Assembly: GCF_900116545.1 (NCBI RefSeq)
Contig: NZ_FPCK01000003.1
Location: 434,001 to 498,000 of the forward strand
Direction of reading: 5' to 3'
Source: Devosia crocina
GTDB taxonomy: Bacteria; Pseudomonadota; Alphaproteobacteria; Rhizobiales; Devosiaceae
Length of the DNA: 64,000 bases
Both the position numbers and the translations under genes were made by a program. The notes below the pieces were generated by a model. The model saw nothing but the letters and a program-made list of their open reading frames with translations, ran no database searches and had not been told where the DNA came from. Below are positions 36,665 to 44,968 of the stretch, one piece after another; the first letter of the stretch is position 1; each line of letters begins with the position of its first letter.

Positions 36665-37084
36665 TTAGAGCGAACGTATGTCGATACGGCGGGCGAGCTT
36701 GGCTGTTCTGGGACGCTCAAGAGCAATAACGAGCATGCCATGGCTCAAAGTTGCATCCTTCACGATCATTCCATCGGCAAGCAGGAACGTCCGCTGGAAT
36801 TGACGGGCGGCGATGCCCCGATGGAGAAACTCCCGGCCGGGTTCGTCCTTCTGCTTGCCGCGAACGCTGAGCTGGTTGTCTTCGCTCATCACCTCAAGCT
36901 CGCCTTGCGAGAAACCGGCAACGGCAATGGAGATAACAAAGCGCTCTGAACCGTCTTCGTTGGTCGCCCGCTCGATATTGTAGGGGGGATAGCCATCCGC
37001 TGACCGGGCGAGCCGGTCGATCCTTTCCTCGAAGCTGTCAAAGCCAAGCAGAAAGGGCGCGGAAAAAACCGAAATACGCGACAT
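36665..37084 (-). CDS. Small heat shock protein Hsp20 (IbpA type)
   Basis: An ATP-independent holdase that keeps unfolding proteins soluble. The 139 residues contain the alpha-crystallin domain (about 40-125), with YPPYNIERATNE at its start and the pattern FSQGELEVMSEDNQLSVRG. The short C-terminal tail has RRIDIRSL; the canonical IxI reads IDI. The N terminus MSRISVFSAPFLLGFD is class A-like for rhizobial Hsps. I chose ATG at 37084. The gene has an RpoH-like promoter and a ROSE-like thermometer in its leader and is followed by DUF1150. Confidence 0.93.
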   Translation of the reverse strand: MSRISVFSAPFLLGFDSFEERIDRLARSADGYPPYNIERATNEDGSERFVISIAVAGFSQGELEVMSEDNQLSVRGKQKDEPGREFLHRGIAARQFQRTFLLADGMIVKDATLSHGMLVIALERPRTAKLARRIDIRSL

Positions 37085-37149
37085 CAACGCCGTCCTTGTT
37101 CACGCAAGCAACGTATGTTTGCCGACCCGGGAAGTGGCATCGGCAGGGT
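37085..37149 (-). promoter_or_regulatory. ROSE-like RNA thermometer in the hsp20 leader
   Basis: Reading the minus strand, the roughly 65-nt leader has a first stem TGCCGA/TCGGCA and a 3' hairpin in which TTGCTTG (37111-37105) faces CAAGGA (37098-37093). The latter contains the Shine-Dalgarno AGGA. The pairing leaves a G.G opposition inside an otherwise paired helix, and the UUGCU motif facing AGGA is the hallmark of ROSE thermometers. The spacing to ATG is eight bases. Melting at heat-shock temperature would free the ribosome-binding site. Confidence 0.65.
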
Positions 37150-37156
37150 GATCCAG

Positions 37157-37185
37157 ATATGGGTTGCCTAGGCCTTGCGTTCAAG
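37157..37185 (-). promoter_or_regulatory. RpoH (sigma-32) promoter of hsp20-DUF1150
   Basis: On the minus strand CTTGAA (37185-37180) is followed after 16 bp by CCCATAT (37163-37157), close to the heat-shock consensus CTTGAA/CCCATnT used by alphaproteobacterial RpoH. The predicted start near 37149 gives the short leader that carries the thermometer. Confidence 0.6.
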
Positions 37186-37224
37186 TCTGATCGCGGCGGG
37201 CCGAAACCGTCCAAAGAGGTCTTC

Positions 37225-38076
37225 ATGCCCCAGTCCCGCACCGTTGCCGTCATCACGCCCGCCTTTTGCGCACAGGAAACGCTTCCCACCACCGTTTCCA
37301 GCGTCCTGGCCCAGACCCATGGCGACTGGCAGCACTGGATCATTGCCGACGATGGCTTTGCCTATGAAGCCTTTTTGTCAGAGCACGGGCTTGCCGATCC
37401 CCGTCAGGTGTTCCTCTCGAGCGGTGGGGTCGGCACTGGCGCCTCGCGCACCCGCAATGTTGCGCTCGACACCATCGACACCCCCTATGTCGCCATCCTC
37501 GATGCCGACGATCGCCTCAAGCCGCAAAAGCTCGAGCTTGCCCTCGCCGCGCTCCAGACCCATGCCATTGTCACCACTGGCCTCGACGTGATGAGCATGG
37601 ACTTCTCCCATCTGCGCTATGTCGGCACGGGCGAAACGCGCGCACTCTCCCCCGGCGAGCACAAATTCGAGAGCCTTTCCATGGATTCCATGGTGCTCTG
37701 GGACCGTCGCCGGACCGATGCCCGCTACGATCCGACCCTGTCCAACATGACCGATCTTGAACTGCTCTTGCAGCTCTATCGCCATGCGCCCAAATCGATG
37801 CATCTGGGCGAGCCGCTCCACGATTACATCAAGCGCGACGGCTCGATGAGCAATGGCAAGAACGTCGCGGCCGGCATGATCGCCAGCAAGACCGAAATCC
37901 TCAGACGCCTGGAAGCCGGCCACTATGGCCTCAGCGCGGTGGATGTCTCGGGCCTTGCCCGGTTCCTCCGCGTTTCCCTCGCCGCCGAGGCCGCTTATGG
38001 CGCCGCGCTCGCCGAAACGCCGGAGCTCCTGTTCGAAGATCACCTCGAACCGATGCTGAACGCGGCGCGGGCGTGA
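37225..38076 (+). CDS. Family 2 glycosyltransferase
   Basis: A predicted cytoplasmic GT-A fold transferase of 283 residues. The N-terminal nucleotide-binding strand VAVITPAFCAQETLPTTVSSVLAQTH and the metal-binding DADDR (in VAILDADDRLKPQ) are standard GT2 features, and NMTDLELLLQLYRH follows. No membrane segment is visible, and acceptor and donor are unknown. I chose ATG at 37225 with AGAGG upstream. It is divergent from hsp20 and not part of an obvious polysaccharide cluster. Confidence 0.85.
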   Translation: MPQSRTVAVITPAFCAQETLPTTVSSVLAQTHGDWQHWIIADDGFAYEAFLSEHGLADPRQVFLSSGGVGTGASRTRNVALDTIDTPYVAILDADDRLKPQKLELALAALQTHAIVTTGLDVMSMDFSHLRYVGTGETRALSPGEHKFESLSMDSMVLWDRRRTDARYDPTLSNMTDLELLLQLYRHAPKSMHLGEPLHDYIKRDGSMSNGKNVAAGMIASKTEILRRLEAGHYGLSAVDVSGLARFLRVSLAAEAAYGAALAETPELLFEDHLEPMLNAARA

Positions 38077-38086
38077 TGCGCCGGAT

Positions 38087-38629
38087 TCACGGGAGGAGAA
38101 GCGCCAGAATATCCTGGTGGATGGCCTCCCAGTCTGCGTCGCTGAGCGGATGGAAATCGAATCCGCGCAGCATCAGCGCGCCCTCGCAGGCAAGAAGCGC
38201 AAGGCGAGCCCGCCGGCCTGTTTCGGTGGTCACGTCGAGCTGTCCGAGAATAGCGCGGTAATAGTCCTGCGCTCCCTGCCGATACTGGGGCGAGCGCATG
38301 AAGTTGGCGATCAGCGCCAGGGATCGCTCGGTGACGAGATCGCCCGCGCCCTGGCTGCCAAGCACATGGGCGCGCACCCGGTTCTGCGGTGTTTCGCCAG
38401 CTTTTGCGAGAAATTCGGCGGCTATGGCGTCCATGGCGGCAAAGACACGGCCAAAAATGGCATCGATCAGCGCGTCCTTGCTGGGAAAGGCATAAAGCAC
38501 CCCACCCTTGCTGACCCCGGCCTCGGCAGCCACGGCATCCATGGTCAGTTGCCCTGCACCATCTCGCAGGACCACGCGCTCAGCCGCGTCGAGCAAGGCT
38601 CCGCGATCGATTGTTTGCTTACGTCCCAC
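38087..38629 (-). CDS. TetR/AcrR family transcriptional regulator
   Basis: A 180-residue repressor-type protein with an N-terminal HTH (LDAAERVVLRDGAGQLTMDAVAAEAGVSKGGVLYAFPSK) and an all-helical ligand-binding domain. Start is GTG at 38629. It is divergent from a DHA2-type efflux pump, and an 18-bp inverted repeat lies between them across the pump promoter. The obvious model is substrate-induced derepression of the pump plus autoregulation; the inducer is unknown. Confidence 0.9.
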   Translation of the reverse strand: MGRKQTIDRGALLDAAERVVLRDGAGQLTMDAVAAEAGVSKGGVLYAFPSKDALIDAIFGRVFAAMDAIAAEFLAKAGETPQNRVRAHVLGSQGAGDLVTERSLALIANFMRSPQYRQGAQDYYRAILGQLDVTTETGRRARLALLACEGALMLRGFDFHPLSDADWEAIHQDILALLLP

Positions 38630-38639
38630 ACTGACCTCT

Positions 38640-38666
38640 TTGCAATCCGTCCAGACGGATTTATAT
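38640..38666 (+). promoter_or_regulatory. Efflux pump promoter with TetR-type operator
   Basis: AATCCGTC-CA-GACGGATT (38644-38661) is a perfect 8-2-8 inverted repeat. It lies in the spacer between a candidate -35 TTGCAA (38640-38645) and -10 TATATC (38662-38667). A further ACGGAT half-site occurs near 38692. Binding of the adjacent regulator here would block the pump promoter. Confidence 0.6.
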
Positions 38667-38712
38667 CCCGGCGGCTATTTGGCCAACCCGCTACGGATAA
38701 AAGGTTTCAAAA

Positions 38713-40227
38713 ATGTCGTCCCCCCGCAACCGCTGGCTGATCCTGCTGTCGGTCATGCTCGCCTTTACCCCCATCGTCGTCGACATGACGATCCTCCATA
38801 TCGCTGTGCCCTCCCTGACCCAGGCGCTCGGCGCCACCGGCACAGAAATCCTCTGGATCATCGACATCTATCCTTTGGTGATGGCTGGCCTCCTCGTGCC
38901 CATGGGGACGCTTGCCGACCGCATCGGCCACCGGCGTATGCTGCTTACCGGCCTTGTCGTCTTTCTTCTGGCCTCGGTCTTTGCCGCCTTTGCGCCAACG
39001 CCCACCATGCTGATCGCTGCCCGCGTCGGGCTCGCTTTCGGCGCAGCCATGGTCGTCCCCAATGTGCTCGCGATCATCCGCCAGACCTTTGAGGACCCAA
39101 GGGAGCGCGCCATCGCGCTCGGTCTTTGGGGTACGGTCGGTTCGGCCGGCGCCGCACTCGGCCCCCTCGCCGGCGGTCTTCTTCTTGAGCATTTCTGGTG
39201 GGGCTCGGTATTCCTCATCAACGTGCCGGTCATGCTCGTTGTCTGGCCGCTCGCCTATGCTGTCCTCCCCCGCCGCGAACCTACCGGCACCGGCAGCTGG
39301 AGCATCGGCCAGGCTCTGGTGCTGATCACCGGCCTCATCGCCACCGTTTATGCCGTCAAATCCGCCTTCAAGGCGGATAGTTCGCCTCTCGTCACCGGCG
39401 TTACCCTGCTTGCTGGTCTCGCGCTGCTCGCCTGGTTCACGCGCCTGCAACTGGCTTCCAGGACGCCCATGCTCGACCTTTCGCTCTTTACCCGCCCCGC
39501 CATTTCCATGGGCATTGTCATGGCGCTGGTCGTCACTGGTGCCCTTGCAGGTGTCGAACTGACCCTCGCCCAGGAACTGCAATATGTTGTCGGGTTCAGC
39601 CCGCTTCAGGCTGGTATGTTTATGCTGCCGCTCGTCATTGCCTCCGGCGTCGGCGGTCCGCTTGCAGGCTATGCCGTCGGCTGGGCGGGCCTGCGTGTCG
39701 TCGCCGTGTCCTCGCTTGTTGTTGCTGCAGCCAGCCTTGCCGGTCTCGGGTTCAGCGATTTCCACAATGCCGGCCTTGGCACCGTAGGGCTGATGGCTGC
39801 GCTCGGCCTGTCGCTCAGCATCGGCCTCACCGCTTCATCGATCGCCATCATGTCGAGCGCTCCGAGCGAGAAGGCAGGCGCTGCCGGTTCGCTCGAGGCC
39901 ACGGGCTATGAGCTCGGCGCAGGCCTTGGAATCACCTTTTTGGGCGTGCTGCTCGGCTCGGTCTATGCCGGCGCGCTGCGCCTGCCTGCCGATCTTGCGC
40001 TGAGCCTCCCTGCCGGGGCCAGCCAGTCGATCGGTGAAACCATGCTCGCCGCCAGCGCTCTGGGCGCCGCCGGCCAGCCGCTTGTCGAGGCGGCTCGGCT
40101 CGCCTTTTCCAACGCGCACGGCGTCGTGCTCCACAGTGCCGCTGGGCTCATCGGCGTCCTCGCCATTGCCGTCTTTTTCGCGCTGCGGAACTATTCCGAT
40201 GCCGAGGCGCCGGCTGGGGCACATTGA
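38713..40227 (+). CDS. DHA2 family MFS drug/solute exporter
   Basis: A 504-residue major facilitator with about 14 hydrophobic segments, the hallmark of the DHA2 (QacA/SmvA-like) drug:H+ antiporters. Motif A appears as [14 protein letters not shown] and motif C-like glycine/proline pattern as [21 protein letters not shown]; a membrane Asp occurs in the first segment ([14 protein letters not shown]). Likely substrates are cationic biocides or dyes, but this cannot be read from sequence. It is controlled by the divergent TetR gene. The stop lies 14 bp before the rpmI promoter. Confidence 0.9.
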   Translation: MSSPRNRWLILLSVMLAFTPIVVDMTILHIAVPSLTQALGATGTEILWIIDIYPLVMAGLLVPMGTLADRIGHRRMLLTGLVVFLLASVFAAFAPTPTMLIAARVGLAFGAAMVVPNVLAIIRQTFEDPRERAIALGLWGTVGSAGAALGPLAGGLLLEHFWWGSVFLINVPVMLVVWPLAYAVLPRREPTGTGSWSIGQALVLITGLIATVYAVKSAFKADSSPLVTGVTLLAGLALLAWFTRLQLASRTPMLDLSLFTRPAISMGIVMALVVTGALAGVELTLAQELQYVVGFSPLQAGMFMLPLVIASGVGGPLAGYAVGWAGLRVVAVSSLVVAAASLAGLGFSDFHNAGLGTVGLMAALGLSLSIGLTASSIAIMSSAPSEKAGAAGSLEATGYELGAGLGITFLGVLLGSVYAGALRLPADLALSLPAGASQSIGETMLAASALGAAGQPLVEAARLAFSNAHGVVLHSAAGLIGVLAIAVFFALRNYSDAEAPAGAH

Positions 40228-40240
40228 GGGCGCGGAGGCC

Positions 40241-40269
40241 TTGCCTTTCCTCCCCATTCCCCCTATAGA
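40241..40269 (+). promoter_or_regulatory. Candidate sigma-70 promoter of rpmI-rplT
   Basis: TTGCCT (40241-40246), a 17-bp spacer and TATAGA (40264-40269) form a good housekeeping promoter about 98 bp before rpmI. The resulting leader of roughly 90 nt could carry L20 autocontrol, as in other bacteria, but I see no clear mimic of the rRNA site. Confidence 0.5.
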
Positions 40270-40366
40270 GCCGCATCTCCGGACCGCCCGGCCAAAAGGC
40301 ATGCCGTGGCGGTCTTTGAAAGCGATGGGCCCGCAAGAGCCCGTTCAGACCATAAGGACCCGCAAA

Positions 40367-40567
40367 ATGCCCAAGATGAAGACCAAGTCCGGCGCCAAGA
40401 AGCGTTTCAGCTTCACCGCCTCGGGTAAGGTGAAGGCCGGCGTCGCCGGCAAGCGCCACCGCCTGATCAGCCACAACGCCAAGTACATCCGCACCAACCG
40501 CGGCACCAAGATCCTGTCCAAGGGCGACGAGGGTCTGGTGAAGTGGTACATGCCGTACAACCGCTAA
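40367..40567 (+). CDS. rpmI: 50S ribosomal protein L35
   Basis: L35 is a small basic protein of the large subunit. The 66 residues start [14 protein letters not shown] and end with [17 protein letters not shown], the family pattern. The ATG at 40367 is the true start; a longer frame extends into the efflux gene and is not real. It is followed 19 bp later by rplT. infC, which often precedes rpmI, is not here. Confidence 0.96.
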   Translation: MPKMKTKSGAKKRFSFTASGKVKAGVAGKRHRLISHNAKYIRTNRGTKILSKGDEGLVKWYMPYNR

Positions 40568-40586
40568 GCTGAAGGGACACTAGAAC

Positions 40587-40991
40587 ATGGCACGCGTAAA
40601 AAGAGGCGTAACCGCCCACGCCCGTCACAAGAAGGTCTTGAAGGCCGCCGAGGGCTATTATGGCCGTCGCAAGTCGACGATCCGTATTGCCAAGCAGGCC
40701 GTCGAAAAGGCCGGCCAGTACGCCTATCGCGATCGTCGCGTCAAGAAGCGCAACTTCCGCGCGCTCTGGATCCAGCGTATCAACGCCGCCGTGCGTGAAT
40801 ATGGCCTGACCTATAACCGATTTATCGACGGCCTCAGCAAGGCTGAAATTGCCGTCGACCGCAAGGTGCTGTCCGATCTCGCGATCACCCAGCCCGAAGC
40901 GTTCGGCGCCCTGGTCACCAAGGCCAAGGCAGCGCTGGCTTATCTCGAGGGCGTCGACAAGACGACCCACGCCCGCGTCACTGCCGCCTAA
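40587..40991 (+). CDS. rplT: 50S ribosomal protein L20
   Basis: L20 binds 23S rRNA early in 50S assembly and in many bacteria represses its own operon. The 134 residues contain the basic N-terminal extension [19 protein letters not shown] and the globular part with [21 protein letters not shown]. It is terminated by a strong hairpin with a T-tract, so rpmI-rplT is a two-gene transcript separate from pheST. Confidence 0.97.
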   Translation: MARVKRGVTAHARHKKVLKAAEGYYGRRKSTIRIAKQAVEKAGQYAYRDRRVKKRNFRALWIQRINAAVREYGLTYNRFIDGLSKAEIAVDRKVLSDLAITQPEAFGALVTKAKAALAYLEGVDKTTHARVTAA

Positions 40992-41023
40992 GACCAGTCC
41001 TCCGCCCAGCTGAGGTCAATCCG

Positions 41024-41070
41024 CGCCTTGCGCCATCCCGAAAAGGGCTGGCGCGGGGCGTTTTGTTTTG
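41024..41070 (+). terminator. Intrinsic terminator after rplT
   Basis: CGCC-TT-GCGCCA (41024-41035) pairs with TGGCGC-GG-GGCG (41049-41060) around an inner TCCC/GGG loop, followed by TTTTGTTTTG. It separates rpmI-rplT from pheST. Confidence 0.85.
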
Positions 41071-41100
41071 GTCTGTCCCCATGCTGAAACCACTCCTCCG

Positions 41101-41176
41101 CCGTCATTGCCCGGCTTGTCCGGGCAATCCATGCGGGGGGAGGGGTGGACCACCCGGACGAGCCGGGTGGTGACGG
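41101..41176. repeat. Intergenic palindromic repeat, kind B, copy 1
   Basis: Outer arms CCGTCA (41101-41106) and TGACGG (41171-41176) enclose two hairpins: TTGCCCGG-CTTGT-CCGGGCAA (41107-41127) and CCACCCGG-ACGAG-CCGGGTGG (41150-41170). A second copy lies after pheT. It sits about 90 bp upstream of pheS. The remaining bases of this 274-bp gap show nothing else apart from the rplT terminator. Confidence 0.8.
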
Positions 41177-41265
41177 TGCGAACGGGGAAAAGCCAGCGCA
41201 AAAATTCGCTGACTCCCGCCGCTCAAAATGCTCTAACCGCCACGCCTGTCTACCGCGAGAACACT

Positions 41266-42396
41266 ATGTCCCTGGAAGCACAAATCTCCACTCTGCGCGC
41301 CGAGCTGACCGCAGCCATAGCGGCAGCGGAAAACGAAGCGGCGCTCGATGCTGTTCGCGTGTCGGCTCTGGGCAAGAAGGGGTCGGTTTCGGCCCTTCTC
41401 GCAACGCTTGGCACGATGGCTCCGGAAGACCGCAAGTCGGCCGGCCCGGCCATCAACGGGCTCAAGACCGAGATTGCCGGGCTCGTCGAAGCGCGCTCGA
41501 GCGAACTCAAGGGTGCCGCGCTTGAAGCCCGTTTGCAGGCCGAAACGCTTGATGTCACCCTGCCGCTGCCGCCCGCCCCGACCGCCAAGGGGCGCATTCA
41601 CCCGATTTCCCAGACCATCGACGAAATCACCGCCATCTTCTCGGACATGGGTTTTTCGATCGCCGAGGGGCCCGATATCGAGACCGACTACTATAATTTC
41701 ACCGCGCTCAACTTTCCCGAAGGCCACCCGGCGCGCGAAATGCACGACACGTTTTTTATGAAGCCCGGCGCCGATGGGGTGAAGAAGGTGCTGCGCACGC
41801 ACACTTCGCCCGTCCAGGTGCGCGTCATGCAGAACACCAACGAAAAGCCGGCCGCCGCTTATATGACGCCCGCGCAAGATCCACCGATCCGCGTGGTCAT
41901 GCCCGGCCGTACCTATCGCAACGATAGCGACCAGACCCATACCCCGATGTTCCATCAGGTCGAAGGCCTCGTCATCGACCAGGAATCCCATATCGGTCAG
42001 CTGCGCTGGGTGCTCGAGGAATTTTTGAAGGCCTTCTTCGAAGTCCCCAGCGTCACCCTGCGCTTCCGCCCGAGCTTTTTCCCGTTTACCGAACCGAGTA
42101 TGGAAGTCGACGTCCAGTGCGATCGCTCCGGCTCGGAAGTGAAGATCGGTGAAGGCTGCGATTGGCTTGAAATCCTGGGCTGCGGCATGGTCCATCCCAA
42201 TGTCATCCGTAATGCCGGGCTCGATCCGGATGTCTATCAGGGCTTTGCCTGGGGCATCGGCATCGATCGCCTCGCCATGCTCAAATACGGCATGCCGGAC
42301 CTGCGCGCCTTCTTCGACGCCGACCAGCGCTGGATCGAGCACTACGGTTTCCGCCCATTGGACTTACCGACGCTTTTCGGCGGACTTTCGAGCTAA
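41266..42396 (+). CDS. pheS: Phenylalanine--tRNA ligase alpha subunit
   Basis: PheS is the catalytic subunit of the alpha2-beta2 class II synthetase. An N-terminal coiled coil (about 1-90, [18 protein letters not shown] and [15 protein letters not shown]) binds tRNA, and the catalytic core follows with FDIE-like [11 protein letters not shown], motif 2 around [19 protein letters not shown] and motif 3 [16 protein letters not shown] at 41266 gives 376 residues; the longer open frame includes repeat B. pheT follows after 12 bp. Confidence 0.96.
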   Translation: MSLEAQISTLRAELTAAIAAAENEAALDAVRVSALGKKGSVSALLATLGTMAPEDRKSAGPAINGLKTEIAGLVEARSSELKGAALEARLQAETLDVTLPLPPAPTAKGRIHPISQTIDEITAIFSDMGFSIAEGPDIETDYYNFTALNFPEGHPAREMHDTFFMKPGADGVKKVLRTHTSPVQVRVMQNTNEKPAAAYMTPAQDPPIRVVMPGRTYRNDSDQTHTPMFHQVEGLVIDQESHIGQLRWVLEEFLKAFFEVPSVTLRFRPSFFPFTEPSMEVDVQCDRSGSEVKIGEGCDWLEILGCGMVHPNVIRNAGLDPDVYQGFAWGIGIDRLAMLKYGMPDLRAFFDADQRWIEHYGFRPLDLPTLFGGLSS

Positions 42397-42408
42397 GGAG
42401 CCAAAAAA

Positions 42409-44832
42409 ATGAAATTCACTCTGGACTGGCTCAAGGAACATCTCGACACCACCGCTTCGGCCGAGGAGATCGGGACGGCGCTGACCATGGTCGGGCTTGA
42501 ACTCGAAGGCATCGAATCCCAGGGCAAGGTGCTCGAAAAGTTCGTCATTGCCCATGTGGTGGAAGCCAAGCCCCACCCCAATTCCGATCATCTCAATATC
42601 TGCAAGGTCGACGCCGGCACCGGCGAGTTGATCGACGTCGTGTGCGGAGCGCCCAATGCGCGCACGGGTATGAAGTCGGTCTTTGCCTTCCCCGGCACCT
42701 ATATTCCGGGCAAGGATTTTGAACTCAAGGGCGGCGTCGTCATTCGCGGCGCTCCCTCCAATGGCATGCTGTGTTCGGCGGCCGAGCTCGAGCTCTCCAA
42801 CGACCATGACGGGATCATCGAGCTGCCCGAAGACGCTCCGATCGGCCAAAAATATGTCGATTATGCCGGCATCAACGGCGTCGTTTTCGATATCTCCATC
42901 ACACCCAATCGGGGTGATGCGACCGGGGTTTATGGTGTGGCGCGCGATCTTGCCGCCTTTGGCCTCGGCACGCTCAAGACCACTGATTTTTCGCCCGTGC
43001 CATCGGTTGGCAAAAGCCCGATCGCGCCATTGCCGCACCAGTTCTCTGGTGACGAGCCCAAGGCGATCCGCAAATTTGCCGGCCGCTACATCGCCAATGT
43101 GAAAAATGGCCCCTCGCCCGATTGGCTGCAGGCGCGTCTCCGCGCCGTTGGCCTCAGGCCCATCAACGCGATCGTCGATATCACCAATCTCGTCTCGCTC
43201 GGCTGGGGCCGCCCGCTCCACGCCTATGATGCTGACAGAATCGAAGGCGAGATGGTGTTGCGCAATGCCCGTGGCGAAGCGTTCGATGCGCTCGACAACA
43301 AAGTCTATACGCTCGACGAGACCATGACCGTTATTGCCGACAGCAAGGGCCCGCTCTGCCTTGGCGGCATCATGGGCGGCATTCGTTCGGGCGTCACCGA
43401 CGAGACCACCAATGTCTTCATGGAATGCGCCAGCTGGGATCCCGAACTGATCGCCCGCACCGGCCGCAAGACCGGCATCGTGTCCGACGCGCGCTATCGC
43501 CTCGAACGGTCCGTCGACCCCGCGCTGACCGAACCCGGCATGGAACTCGCCACTCGCCTTGTTCTCGAACTCTGCGGGGGTGAACCTGCCGAGCCGGCGA
43601 TTTCGGGCGAAGACGTTTTCCCCGATACTGCGGTCGAATTCCCCTTGAGCGAAGTGCGCCGCCTCACCGGCCTCGACGTCACTCCCGAGCGTATCGAAAC
43701 CATCCTCGACGCACTAGGCTTCGTGGCCGAAGGCGCGGGCACGACCCTTCACGTCAAGGTGCCGTCCTGGCGTCCGGACGTGACGCAGAAGGCCGACCTT
43801 GTCGAAGAAGTCATGCGCATAGTCGGGGTCGACAACGTACCGGTCGAGCCGTTGGCCCGCCTCAACCACGTCGCACCCCGCATCCTCACCACCATCCAGA
43901 ACCGCCGTCGCATCGCCAGGCGAACCCTGGCTGCTCGTGGGCTTGACGAGGCCGTGACCTGGAGCTTCATCTCCAATGAGGAGGCCAGGCGCTTCGGCGG
44001 CGGCACTGAGGATCGCCAGCTCGCCAATGCCATCGCCTCGGATATGACCGACATGCGGCCTTCGCTCCTACCGGGTCTCCTCGCCGGCGCCCGCCGCAAC
44101 GCAAATCGCGGCTTTGCCGATGTGGCGCTGTTCGAAGTCGGACAGATCTTTCTCTCCGACAAGCCCGAAGGCCAGCACACCTATGCCTCGGGCATCCGCA
44201 CCGGCACGGCCCGAATCGACGGCTCTGGCCGCCACTGGTCCGGCAAGGCAGAGCCTGTTTCCGTCTGGGACGCAAAGGCCGATCTTGCCGCCGTGCTCGA
44301 CGCGCTCGGCGTTGACGTCGAAAAAGCCCAGGTCCTGCCGGAAGCCGCCCAATGGAGTCATCCGGGCCGCGGCGGTCGCATCGCGCTTGGACCCAAACTG
44401 ACTCTGGGCTGGTTCGGCGAATTGCACCCCGCGCTTGCAGCCGAGATGGATATCGAGGGGCCCGTTACGGCCTTCGAAATCGACCTCGATGCGCTGCCGG
44501 AAGGCCGCAAGAAGGCGACCAAGACCAAGCCGGCGATCGCTCTTTCGCAATTCCAGCCGGTATCCCGCGATTTTGCCTTCGTGATGGACCGTACGGTTCC
44601 GGCTGCAACGCTTCTTCGCGCGGCGCGTGGCGCCGACAAGAGCCTCATCACCAATGTCGGCATTTTCGACGTATTCGAGGGCGCCCACGTGGGGGAAGGC
44701 AGGAAGTCGGTCGCCATCGAAGTGACGTTGCAGCCCCAGGACCGCACGCTGACCGACGAGGATATCGAAAAAGTCTCGGCCGCGATTGTGGCTGCCGTCA
44801 CCAAGACGACGGGCGGCGAGCTCAGGAAGTAG
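42409..44832 (+). CDS. pheT: Phenylalanine--tRNA ligase beta subunit
   Basis: The 807-residue beta subunit supports aminoacylation and edits mischarged Tyr-tRNA. Visible parts are the N-terminal MKFTLDWLKEHLDT region, the EMAP-like tRNA-binding OB domain (about 40-150; VVEAKPHPNSDHLNICKVD), the B3/B4 editing domain (about 215-390), B5 (about 405-475), the inactive core domain and a C-terminal FDX-ACB anticodon-binding domain (about 712-805; QFQPVSRDFAFVMDRTV). TAAGGAG precedes the ATG. It is cotranscribed with pheS. Confidence 0.97.
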   Translation: MKFTLDWLKEHLDTTASAEEIGTALTMVGLELEGIESQGKVLEKFVIAHVVEAKPHPNSDHLNICKVDAGTGELIDVVCGAPNARTGMKSVFAFPGTYIPGKDFELKGGVVIRGAPSNGMLCSAAELELSNDHDGIIELPEDAPIGQKYVDYAGINGVVFDISITPNRGDATGVYGVARDLAAFGLGTLKTTDFSPVPSVGKSPIAPLPHQFSGDEPKAIRKFAGRYIANVKNGPSPDWLQARLRAVGLRPINAIVDITNLVSLGWGRPLHAYDADRIEGEMVLRNARGEAFDALDNKVYTLDETMTVIADSKGPLCLGGIMGGIRSGVTDETTNVFMECASWDPELIARTGRKTGIVSDARYRLERSVDPALTEPGMELATRLVLELCGGEPAEPAISGEDVFPDTAVEFPLSEVRRLTGLDVTPERIETILDALGFVAEGAGTTLHVKVPSWRPDVTQKADLVEEVMRIVGVDNVPVEPLARLNHVAPRILTTIQNRRRIARRTLAARGLDEAVTWSFISNEEARRFGGGTEDRQLANAIASDMTDMRPSLLPGLLAGARRNANRGFADVALFEVGQIFLSDKPEGQHTYASGIRTGTARIDGSGRHWSGKAEPVSVWDAKADLAAVLDALGVDVEKAQVLPEAAQWSHPGRGGRIALGPKLTLGWFGELHPALAAEMDIEGPVTAFEIDLDALPEGRKKATKTKPAIALSQFQPVSRDFAFVMDRTVPAATLLRAARGADKSLITNVGIFDVFEGAHVGEGRKSVAIEVTLQPQDRTLTDEDIEKVSAAIVAAVTKTTGGELRK

Positions 44833-44851
44833 CGCACAAGGCCCTACGCTT

Positions 44852-44931
44852 CACCATCATTGCCCGGCTTGTCCGGGCAATCCATCTCTGCTGAGCCATG
44901 GACCACCGGGACAAGCCCGGTGGTGACGGTG
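44852..44931. repeat. Intergenic palindromic repeat, kind B, copy 2
   Basis: The same architecture as copy 1: TTGCCCGG-CTTGT-CCGGGCAA at 44860-44880 (identical to copy 1) and CCACCGGG-ACAAG-CCCGGTGG at 44903-44923, with outer TCA/TGA arms. In the second hairpin the stem bases differ from copy 1 on both sides while staying paired, so the fold is conserved. It lies between pheT and folC. Confidence 0.8.
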
Positions 44932-44968
44932 TAATGGTGCTTCGCCACCGCCGACTTCCGGAGACACA

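Noticed and set aside
38707-39765. Minus-strand open frame of 352 codons opposite the efflux pump
   Set aside because: Hydrophilic, Asp/Gly/Arg-rich antisense translation of a hydrophobic transporter; a typical shadow.
40270-40366. L20 autoregulatory leader upstream of rpmI
   Set aside because: A leader of suitable length exists but I could not identify a convincing mimic of the 23S rRNA site.
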